From Acanthaster planci (taxonomy: Eukaryota > Echinodermata > Asteroidea > Valvatida > Acanthasteridae), in contig NW_019091631.1 in the NCBI RefSeq assembly GCF_001949145.1, positions 75,267-135,266 of the forward strand: a stretch of DNA of 60,000 bases, in the 5' to 3' direction. The notes beneath the pieces are model-generated. The model saw only the letters and a list, made by a program, of their open reading frames with translations. It was not told where the DNA came from and ran no database searches. How positions within the stretch are numbered: position 1 is the stretch's first letter; each line of letters begins with the position of its first letter. Made by a program: the position numbers and the translations under genes. Positions 37,701 through 49,700 of the stretch are shown piece after piece.

Positions 37701-40700
37701 CGGGAGTGTTTTCATTAGATCTGTGCGGATTCACTCGGCTCACAGTGACAAAGACTCATATTACAGGGCCATGCATGTGAACTGAAATGCATATGTTACA
37801 TCCTGTCCTTGTATTGGCTTTCTGGATTTGGGAGACAATCTGTCACGGCCCACTTTTACATATCCTGTCATGGTTAAGTGATCCTGCAGACGTCCATGGA
37901 TCGGGTTCCCCTCCATGTTTTCAAAAGAGTGCCCTTATCGCCTGCAATAACATCACACGACATCTCACAATGTTATCAGCCCATTACATCTCTTTTGGTA
38001 AATAGCGAGATATCATCTTGCCATTTATGAATTCCAAACACCATTGTCAATTTCACCAAGATCAACAAGAGGCCTCAGTCTCACTCCTCAAGACCAGCTT
38101 TTTGTGTTCCTGTTTGACTCATTGACAGAGGGACAGTTTAGAAACTGGAAATGTTTTCGTTGCAAAGAAATATTGAGCGCACTTAGGAAATTGTTCGAAC
38201 AGAATTTCCTGGCCATCCGCACGCAGAACAATAGTTAAGCCATTTCTGCATTTGTAAGTTCAGTAATTCTTGGTACTTTGTTTGTTCAAAGAATAAAACA
38301 AGGAAGTGGCTAGCAACTAAGTTTTGATTACTGAAGCATCATGTTACAAGTCCCATCTGAAATAGTATGGTATATATTGGTACTACCGTAAAAACAGGAA
38401 AATGGAAAATCAGTTGAATCTTTGTATGCACAGTTGGAGTAGTACATGTATGGGGACAGAATTCAAGAGGTCAGGGTTTAAAATCCTGCTTCCGTTAAAC
38501 TGAAAACGGACAACGTTTTTTCTTCAAATGTGAAACCAGTGAATTTTATGTTTTCTGCAATTCTGATTGCTCTAATATGGATCATTACTGCATGTCGTCC
38601 ACCAGGGCCTGTTGACAATAATCATGCTAACATCTAATGGCCTTTGAAGATTTCAGCCACTTTGAGCTAAATCTATAAACATTTTATCGTCAGGTCATCA
38701 AACTGAAACCTTGATTACTGCATGGTCCCCACAGAAAGCGGTCATTCCATCATATTGGACATGCAGGCGCCCCGGCGGTAGACAGTATTTACATGGCCAG
38801 GCTCCATCACGATAGCTTCAACATGAGGAATTTGACTATTCACTCAATTTGTCAGGCGGTTTACAGCAGGCCTTTAATTAACTTCTTATTGCTTCCATCC
38901 TTAGTCTGGTTACCAGTGTGCACTGAAGCATCCCGGATGGGAAATGGAGGCAGTGACTCCAGGCATCAGACTCGATGACTCCAGCATCCGTTGCTCAGCT
39001 AGGAAGGTAGGGTATTAAAGTTTCTAACGATGCGTGATCAGGATTGGTTAGAATGTGACCCTGGTTGACAAGAGGTTTTCTTCGGAGTAGATGTGTAAGG
39101 CTGATAAGCCTTTAGAACAAATTAGTTTTGAATTGTTATTCTGTTAATCTGTGAGACAGTTGGCCGATGTAAGTTTCCGTCTTGTGACACTTCATCACAA
39201 GAAGATTCCAATTAAGCTGATTAACAGATGTAGAGCAGCTGGAAACAGGGATGTATTAATTTACATTTGGTAGCATCAACTGTGTGTTTGTGAAAATTAA
39301 TTCTGAAATTATTGCTAAATAATATTGATGTAAGTTCAAAAGTTTGATTGACTTTTTTTGTTAACTAAAACATCCTTTTTTGTTGAAAGAATTTAAAATT
39401 GGAGAAGTTAATTAACTCTGTGTCAAAACCAGGTGTTTCAAATGTGTTTCCCTTAAAAAGCCCGGGGATTTCACATATTTTATTAGTTTTACATGGGCTC
39501 ACATTAACTGTAATTGTTTTGTCAAAACAATCTCCTATTTTCTCTCACATAACAGTACAATTACACCATGGATGAGAACACCATTGTCGCTGATTTACGT
39601 ATCCGCTGGAATGGTGGTCGCTTTGTGCTGGACAACCCCTCCATGTTGAACGGTAAAAATGGATACTGTTTTTTTATACTTCTCACAGATTAACCAAGGC
39701 TGAGTTTGAATCATGACTGCATTTTGGCCCTTTCCCCTGGTAACCTGTATGCAAAATATACCATGGGCACCAGGGAAAATGAACCTGTTGTGAAGAATTG
39801 GTACTCACTTGAACTTGCCATTAAAAAGCTGTGCAAGGATGGAGACAAATGCCACAACTTCTAGAGTTTGTGTCGAGGAAACACCCTCAAGAAAAATCTG
39901 CGTGGACATGGGGGGGTACATCAAAACAAGAGTATCCAGCACACCTGCATGTACATGTATAGTTTGGAAGGAAGAAAAAGTTTGGGAAGTATTACTGAGG
40001 TTTTACTCAAAACACACTCATTTTGGTTTCTTGGCACAAGATTTTTAAGAACATTTACCACTGAGGTTAAAGTCTGTCATTGTCATTTTCTTGACATAGT
40101 GACGCTGTACAAGTGTGCAGTTAAGCGAGCAGATTGCGGGAAATGTCTCCTGGCAGATGCGAAGTTCTCCTGTGGCTGGTGTGAAGAGGCCAAAATGTGC
40201 AGCCGGTCCGCTCGGTGCCCCGTGGTGCCGGGCACCGGCCAGAGGTGGCTGAGCGGGGTTGACCTGTGCCCCGACCCACGCATCACCATGGTGAGAATTT
40301 GCCAACAGATTTTTTTTCACCTGGCTGCTTCAGGTTGCCAGTCACACACTATGGTTCGTTGTTGTAAGCAGTCAGATGTGCCCTGCAAACATGCATCATG
40401 CGTTGTTTGATTTATGGTAAGCTCTTCTGATGGCTGATCTGATTTGTTCTGTCTGTCACTCTGTAGTTTGACCCCAAAAGTGGGCATGTTGCCGGAGGTA
40501 CCAAAGTGGTAATCAAGGGATTCAACCTGGGCCAGAGTGTCAGCGACATCAGACGAGTTACCGTTGCGGGAATGCCGTGTCGGATGCTGGAATCGGAGTA
40601 CACACCTGCCGAGAGGTAACTGGGTCTCACTGGCAAGCCCCATGGAGGAACCTCTTAATACCCTATCCCTAAGCCATGACCGCCACCTCTTCCATTACAA

Positions 40701-43700
40701 TTTTAACCTTTCAAATTTGTGAGTTTTCAATGGCCTACAAATCAGAGCGTTCCCAGTTTTGACAAATTTAGAAAACCCACTGATTCTCGACAACAGTGCC
40801 ATGAGAGTTTGAGTTCATGATGGTACATGTAACTCACGGACGATATTGTGACAACTGTAGCAAACCTCCATGCTTTCTGCTTACTGTAGTACTGAAGCCC
40901 TGATTATTGTCCTGATTGATGTTGAGTTTTAAAGGGCTTGATTTATTGCATTTGTTGTCAGTGTTGATGCTAATCCGGTGCTGTGTAGTTGGTGTAGCAA
41001 AGCCAAAAGTGGCCTTGAATAAATACAGTCAAACCTTGATAAGTCGAAGTTCGAGGGAATGAATTAAAAATTCAAGTTATCTGGACTTTGAGTTCAAGAA
41101 AGTCTCACCGCTATGGAGCCAATACACCTATACACATATGCAGACATACATGTTGTTGCTCCAAACTCGTTCCATGGGTGGCATCATTTGTGGCTATTTT
41201 CTGCTTTCTGTTCATTCCCATGGAACATTTTGCTTGTGAATATTCATTTTGCTAAGAATTTTCATTGTTGTTTTGTCTAGAAGTTTCGTTTCTGCTAATA
41301 AATTTACAATACATTTCATCATGTTTTTAAAGGTGTACCTTCGTTTGGAAAATTTTTGATCTTTTCGTTGATCGTGTTTACAATATGATGCATGCTGCTT
41401 GCAGTATTTGGGTCTGCTTTCAAATGGGTTTTTCTTGTGACATCACTTACTGTGGTCTGGTGACCATTATAATAGGCAGTGATTAATTCATCCGCTCATG
41501 GGTCTTGCGGTGGCAATCAGACTAGCCCCAAAGCCCAGAGTTGTTGTGGTTACGGTGTGGCATGGTTTATGAAGCGAGCCGCACAGCATGCATGCTGGGC
41601 AAGCAGATCAAGAGTGAAAAGACGATGCTTGGCAGCAGTGAATCAGACCGTGGTTTTGTGGTGCCATGTTTGTACTTTCTGAAACTATTTGGCGGTGGTT
41701 TTTTTATCAGTGTCGCAAAAACTTTGACTTAAGCGGGATTTTGGCTGCTGGTAATTCGACTCACGGAAGTATTTGTGTACACAAACGCCTGTTCTTTCGG
41801 CGGGAACATGAACAAAGCATCACTTCGAGGCAAGCGGATTTTTAACTGTGAGTTTGACTTGTGGAGGTTTAAGTGTAGTCATGAATTATCGAATTCTTTC
41901 TGTATCTCCAACAGAATTGTCTGCATGACCAATTCTAGCACAGATGGGGCAGCCAGCGGCCCCGTCATCGTCGTGATTGGCAGGGGCAATTCCTCAATGC
42001 CAGATCTGGAGACAGTGTCTGAAGAAAATTTCTCCTTCGTGGTATGTTTTGGTGTCCTTTCTCAATTGTTTAAATTTATCCGGTATTGTTGGTTTTTACA
42101 TTTACCCTTTATCTTTTGACAGTGACAAACATAAAAACATCAAATTAATTGTACTTGATTGCTTTTTTTTAACAGGTACCCTCTATCACCAATGTCCACC
42201 CGCTTCTTGGGCCCAAAGCAGGTGGGTCAAGGGTCACGTTGACTGGCATACATCTCAATGCAGGGGGTAGCAGGACCATCACTGTAGCTGGCATGCCCTG
42301 TGACCTTGCTGACACTGGCAAGTGAGTGACCATTTTGGTTAATTTTTCTTTAGAGCAGATGGTAGTCACGTCACCGAAAACTTGTGGACAGTATCACTTT
42401 TGGCCAAAAGAACCAGACTTTGAAAAACAAAAAGAAAGCAAGGTAGATGGGCCAGATTGTCTGAAGCGCCCGCAATGCCACAAAGACTGACTGCTGAGAG
42501 CCATTTGTAGAATATCTTGCTGCAATCTTGTATTTGCAACACCCCAAGGCGCTGCCATGCAAGAGACCCAGTGTAGCGGTCAAGTTTAGCACATGGTCCA
42601 CCTGCACAGATTGGGTGATGAGACATGTGTGCACATTGGCAACTGCAGACTCGGTGGGGGGGGGGCGATGGTCAACGGTTGAACCCATTGGCCACCCCTG
42701 TAAATATAGATTGCTCGTGTTCACTTGGCCTCCAGCCGTTTAATCTGCTTGTTTACTTCTTCACCCCTGAGTGTGCAGGTGTTGCTCTGCGCGCACAGTG
42801 GAGTTGTAACACACACACAAATTAATGGTCAATCAGAAGTCATCCGAATCACCTGATTTGGATGCAGCCTGTGACTCAGGCTGCACCCAAATCATTTGTC
42901 TAGAGAGCTGTGTATTTCTTTTCCTCTGAAAAATACGTGGGGACGTGCTGACAATAGACATAGCCGGAGCTCAGGGTCCCAATCAACTGGTTGCAGCCGG
43001 GATTAGCACATGCCACTGTGGGAAAAAGCTGCTATCCAGCGACTTATATGCAGCCAAATGTCGTTTGCAGATTGAAACTGTCCAAGTTTGGGGAGTCACT
43101 CTAAGCCAGTCTTCTGCATTTTGCCTTTTTCACAAACAGCTTGTCAGGTGATGCCATCAGCTGCATCACATCGCCAAGTGAGACGGGCAACGAGGGTCCA
43201 GTGACGATGACCTTTGACGCAGTGGGCGCAGCCGTGAGTTCCAGCAACTTCACGTACACGGAGAATCCAAGTATCTCGAAGCAGGACCGCACACAGATGA
43301 TTCTCAGGTATGTTTCTTCTGTCTGCGACTTACACTACTGGAAGGGATCAGTTCAGATGTCTGGATGCTGTTTTGATTCGACTCTGTGGCTTCCACCTCT
43401 GCTAATTCTAGGTTCAATCTCCTTTGTCTAGTTCCTGCTTCAAGCTTGTGCAAGGCCTGGGGTAGCATGTGAGAGTTTAAAATTAAGGGTTCTATGAAAT
43501 AGATTATTTGTCACCATAATCCTTGAAAAAGCACCTGTTTCTTTCAATGGACCGGATTTTAAAGGTTTGTTTGCTACGTGAAAGGTCTTTTTGGTGCTTT
43601 TAGGGTTGTTATGCGTGTGAAAATTTGCATATTCATGAGCAAAACAGTGATGTCATTCCTGGGAGAAATCCTGAATGTCACATTAACATGTTGACTGCTG

Positions 43701-46700
43701 ACTATGAGTATTCTCATAACAGGTGTACCGGATTCTGCCTTTATGAGTATATTCGTAGAAAATGAAAGGCTATTATAGTGTAAATGGCAGCACTGAAGAA
43801 CACATCAAATACATGTACGCTGCTGGCAGTGTTGAGGGCATACATGTGCAAAATGCTTATGTTGAAATAGACACCTGAAAGGTGCCTATTAGATATGCGT
43901 CCATGCATACAACGCTTGGCAAATGGGAACACCCCTTTGAAATTATGCGCGGCAGTCAAGGTGTTGACACTGAAAACTGCTGGATTTTTAGTTTTTGCTT
44001 TTTAAAATTTGTATTGAAGATTCACTGTTGTGTGAATGCATGGCAGGAAGCCGACAAATAAGCCATTCTGATAAGTGCTCTCCATGAGCTTATTTTCGCT
44101 TCACAATTTGAACAGAAAAACCTGTAAACAAAGTGGCATCTGTCCCTGATTGGCAATCACAGCAACAACGCTCTTTATTATCCAGAAAAATTATACCATT
44201 TTAAACATTTTAAGAAGTGCACTTTGAAATGGGTTCGAAATTATTATGTCCTACATTGAAGAGGAGTGTAAGGTTGCTCCAAAAAGGTTCCTAAGAAAGC
44301 TTGGATTAGATTGGATTTATTCGGTATTACCTCACAATTAGGTAATACCAGGGATTACCCATGAAAGTTTGCAACTTATTTCCAATGGGATCCCTATTGA
44401 GTTAGGAAGAAGGTCCAGTTTAAGAGGCAGGAGGAAACCAGAGTACCTGGAGAAAACCTGCTAGAGTGAGTATGTACTGGAAACCAAATGCACTTAAAGC
44501 CTGGGCCAAGCCGGGACTGGAACCTGGGCCTCATTGGTGCAAAGCCAGTAAAGAACCGCTATGCTAACCTGCTCCCACTTCATCACCTGGACCCTTCAAT
44601 ACCTGAGTAAGTACAGGTAGCATGTGGGGTAAGTACAGGTAGCATGAGGGGTAAGTACAGGTAGCATGTGGGGTAAGTACAGGTAGCATGTGGGGTAAGT
44701 ACAGGTAGCATGTGGGGTAAGTACAGGTAGCATGTGGGGTAAGTACAGGTAACATGTGGGGTAAGTACAGGTAGCATGTGGGGTAAGTACAGGTAGCATG
44801 TGGGGTAAGTACAGGTAGCATGTGGGGGGGGAGAAGGGAACAAGGAAATATATGTCCATACCTCAAACTGCCAGCGTTTCTTGCTTGTTCTTATGCTCAG
44901 TGGTGGATTAAGCATAGCGGTGATGGGAGTTAACCTGGATGTCGTGCAGGAGCCGAAGATGGAAATTCAAATCAGGAAAATGCCAGGAGTCACCCGGAGC
45001 AAGAGACAAGCGAGCCAGCAGATTGATAGCACAATCATCACAGTATGTACTGTCTAACATGTTCTCTGGCATTAGAATGTGCCCTCTGATCCCAACTGGC
45101 GTCAGGGTTTTTCTCGAGGCACCCTGCTGAACCCCGCAGAATCCTACAGCTAGAACAAAATTCCACAGAAAGTGACCACTTTTTGTTGGGTTTAGCGTGG
45201 TTAGGGTTATAAACATGAAGTACGTCTATTCAGGGATTCAGAATAAAGGAAGGAATCCTCAACACCTCTGAAGTCACCAAAAGTTTAGTTTTTCCCCACA
45301 AAACTTCAGGCCGTGTTGTATACTGGTATTACTCTTTTCTTTGCTATTTCCTTCAGCTTCAAGTGGGCATCGCTGGTTTTCATTGCTTATCCATTAGAAA
45401 ACAAACAGCATCAGTCTTCAGTGTATCTTTCTCTCAAACCTTCATTACAGAAGTGTACTGTCCTCAGCTCCACCTCCATGGAGTGCAAGTCGCCCGATCT
45501 CTCGAAGCCAGAATTGGCGGGCACTTTCACCTTCGACAACAGCACTTCACCGCCCTCCTTCATCCTGCCTGGGAGCGACATCAGCTTTGTCATGGATGGG
45601 GTCACCATTATGTCCCAGTCCGATTTCAGAGTGTTCGTCGACCCAGAGTACTTCATGTTTGAGGAGGTCCAGAGAGTGGCTTACAAGGAGCGCAAGATGC
45701 TAGAAATAAAGGTAACGGGGTGTTGATTTGAACCACTCCGCATCCCATGATGTGTGATCAAGCATGCAGCGCCTGTATGGGTGAATTGTCCTTTGTCCAT
45801 AACAAGGAAGATGTTTAAATACTTTCTGACCGAGTCTTCAAGCAGCACTCGGTGACATCTGTGCTCATCTTCACACTCGAGGGATTCCTATGAAAAGGGT
45901 GTGCATGAGGTTGAGCTCGTGTGGAACCCTCAAGCGGCTGCAAGCCGCAGCAAGGCTTTGTGGCAACTAGTGCTCTTTGACACTGTCTCGGAGTGTGAGA
46001 AAAGTGACAGTGTGTTAAACGATACACATAAATCTTGAACAAATAAACTCCCAACTTTTTAAAGGATTGTGGTTTGGATATCTTTTCATTTTTAACTCCG
46101 AAAATAATACTGTGCCTTGGACAAGTTTTCCTCGGAGTTTTACCGTAGGCAAGTGGTTAAACGGCCCTTTCCCGCCAAAAAAGTCATGCTAGATTTTTGT
46201 GGAGCTGATAGGTTTACTAAGCAGAGAAATATTTGGCTTGCCAAAATGCAGCTTACCAGCCAAAATGTCACATGAATGCATAGTACTTTGCTGGTTTTGA
46301 CTTGGCAGTGAGCTAGGTCAGTATTTCAAGCAGGCAAAGGTTTTTTGGGAACAAGGCCTGTGAGTCAGAGTGTGGCTGCGCTGATGGGGCAGACAGTTGC
46401 CCGTGCATGCCACTGTTCCCCAATGACCTCGGATACGCTTCAGTTTATACATGCGCTGTTGGAATACTGAACGGGCTCATTAAAGCAAAGGTCTGCTCTG
46501 TTCATTGACACTGTGAAGTTGGGTCCTCATATATCCTTGGAAACCAAAAATAACACCGAGTGAAAAGGCTATAGAGAATTTATACAACGGGTTTTGCCGT
46601 TACCCAACGTGTATATTGATAAACACTGTATGCTCAGTGCCTGTCCGAGAGGTTGCAAAAAAATTCACAAGCTTACTTGGGTGGGACTCAAACCCACCAC

Positions 46701-49700
46701 CTCCTGCTTTAAACTAGTGCAGACATCTGTAGAGAAATCAGCTTCATACATGTACATTCTCGTGGCCACTCAAGTGTCATTTCCTCCCCCTCCACACACC
46801 CAGGGTCGTTACATCAAAGCAACGTACATGTCCGGTGATGTCACAGTCACTGTGGGGAATCTGTCGTGTAGTCCACTGATGCAGAATGAAGACAGCCTGA
46901 CTTGTGAGGCACCCGAAAATGAAGTAGGACAAACCTACAATGTAGTGGTAAGTTGTCCAGACAAGAGTAGCGTGGCCGCACTTGAGCAACAAATGACTTA
47001 AGCTGTAAGCCGAGAGGCCTGTTTCGGACAAGGGCTTAAACGTGCCTTGTTACTGTAGGAAGGGAAAAGGTCACAAGACTGAACCGCCGTGAGTATCCAT
47101 GACGACACTAAGGTCACATTTTTGCTGTTTTGGTGGGATCCACATCTGCTGCTACATTCTCCACACAGTATGTGTCCGTGCACCAGTGTTAACAAATGGC
47201 ACCCCCTCCACCGGGCAACATTATCGTGTATGATTTCTAGAAAGTGGTCTATTAGGCACACAATTTTTATGGGAAAATTGGCCTCAGAATATGTGTCCAT
47301 AGCTAGCTCCAGGTCTTTGCCAGTCGCAAATGCGAGAGTTTATGCTTGGAGCAGGCAACTGGATGTAGCCGCTGCTCTGTGAGCTTGTTCTGGTTTTGGA
47401 CGTGGCCCAGCTTGTCAATCTTTTTCTCTGTTCCCCAGGTCTATCACGGCAACCTGGAGAAGCCTGTGGGGCGCGTCGAGTATCTCCGTGAGGAGTTGCC
47501 CCTGGCCATCATCATTGGTGCCGTCTGCGGCGTGGCCCTCATCATCTTCATCGTCCTGTTCATCATCTGCATCTGGCGCCGCATCAGCGCCAACGAGCGC
47601 CGCTTCAAGAAGATGGAGTCACAGAGGGACGAGATGGAGATGAGGGTGGCTCAGGAGTGCAAGGATGGTGAGAAGAGAGTGACAACATTACTGGAATAGA
47701 TAGTACAGGCCAACGTCAAGCATCTATGCTGGGCGATATATGGCTTCACCCCTGAATAGCCTCTGTGAAATTTGTTTGCTAATGTTCTGAATGCCGCATC
47801 TGAGCATTCTGCTGGGACCAGTAAACGCACGCATCCCTGGCACATGGCTGCAAGATGCTAGCCATTGCCTCCCACAGGCATCCGTGCCATTCCCAACAGT
47901 GGCCAAAACTCTTCGACCCAGGGTCACTTCTCTTCTGACCCGAGTCATACCTTTCTCGCTGCTGTGTCTCTTTCAGCCTTTGCCGAGCTGCAGATCACCG
48001 TCCTGACAGTAAGCAGTGATGTGGAGGGATCGGGGATACCATTCCGTGACTACCGTGATTATGTAGCGAGGCTCCTCTTTCCAGAGAATCCATGCCATCC
48101 CGTGTTCAGAGAGATTCCTGTTGTACGTGAAAATGTAAGTCAAGGGGGGAAAGAATGAACGTAATCACTGTAGTGAATGATTGATATTTTTCTTATTTAC
48201 CTTTGAGTTTTGCTTAATGCGGTTTTTGATGCGGCAGGTTTTAGCAGAGTTTTCAGGTGGATAAAGTTTAACAGTGTGTACAAATGCTTCACACCTTGCC
48301 ATCTCAAAATCAGATCACGATTAGAGCTCAATTCCATGGCTGTGCTATTACGGGACATCACCCTTAGGATAAGCATTGGGTGCTTACAGCACTAGCACAG
48401 AAATTTCATGTAGCCAAGTAAGCGTAGGATCTTTAGATGTAGTATTTGTGGATGCATCTAACCCACATATCTCTGCGGACCTGTGAAACTGTTAGCTCAT
48501 AATGTTGTCCAATGGCTAGTGAGGCCTTTTTGCTTAGGGTAAGTGGTGTCATGAGATTGGGCCCAGCTGACATTTTTGATCATGTAGAAATGTTGAAACC
48601 CCCCCCCCAATCTGTCTTGCTCAGATCTCGGGCATCAAGCGCAATGTCCTAGAGAAGGCACTGGTGCAGTTTGGCAACCTGATCACCAACCACACCTTCC
48701 TGGCCATCTTTGTCCGCACCCTGGAGAACCAGAAGTCCCTGTCGCTGAAGGACCGCAGCAACATCGCCTCGCTGCTTGTCATTGCCCTGCACAACAAGCT
48801 GGACTTCCTGACCCAGGCCGTCAAGCTCCTCCTGCAGGACCTGATCAAGGTGTACACCAAGGAGGGGCGGGCACAGCTGCTGCTGAGAAGGTACCGAGCA
48901 CCTGCACCCATTTTTGTTTTGCAATTCTCAGCCTCACCGCCGTCTCTGGCATTATCTTGACTTGAGCTTCACAGTCAGTGTCAAATGCTCAATATCCGAC
49001 TGAAAAATACTTTAAAAACAAAATGGTGTCACATTAGACTGGCTAATGTTTCTGTAGCAGAGAATGGAGCTACATTGAGTCCTTACTTCTCAACTCGGGA
49101 TTACATCCATGGAACTGAAGCCTCAGGAGTAAGCCAGAGGCAAAGCTAAGAGCTTCTAAAAGCTTGCCAGTCTAAAAAATTTTCACAAAAGCTCCACTTT
49201 AATTAGAAGGATTGGATAGTCAAAATCCCAGGGAAGAATCACCAGAGAGGCCTAGAAGCTGCAACACTACTGTCTGTCAGGTGTTGATTGAGTAAGGTCA
49301 CCTCTCTAGGGCACTTAAATCTCTCCAACACTTTTACTAATGTGAAACTTACCTTCAAGATTTGTGACGTCTATAACTATGGCATTATTGATGGATTGAT
49401 GGGTGCATTAGTAGACTCTTTATCAAAAGACAAGACTATTCCAGGTTCAGGTTCCTGTTTTGTAGCCAGAGAGTGTGAAACTGAAATTGTTGTGTCCGTC
49501 TGTGAGACTTCAGGATAAGAGGTCATCTGCACAGATGCCAAAATTATTGAATTTTTCAAACTTTTCTGACTCTAGGAGCGAGGCAGTCGTCGAAAAGTTG
49601 GTGGCTCATTGGCTGTCCATCTTGATGTATGACTCGCTGAAGGACAGCATGGGGAAACCCCTATTCCACCTGTTCTACGCTATCAAGCAGCAGGTATGAT

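Larger units (their letters stand above)
43308..44900 (+). other. PLXNA: Plexin intron 15
   Basis: Holds a SINE-like composite element at about 44300-44575 and the 22-bp minisatellite at 44607-44826 directly before exon 16. The first kilobase shows nothing recognisable. Confidence 0.7.

Noticed and set aside
44564-44915. Three overlapping minus-strand open frames with a periodic HMLPVLTP-type protein
   Set aside because: They are translations of the 22-bp minisatellite in different frames; there is no independent coding evidence.
48621-48924. Minus-strand frames across exon 21
   Set aside because: They are shadows of the plexin exon, caused by its GC-rich third codon positions.
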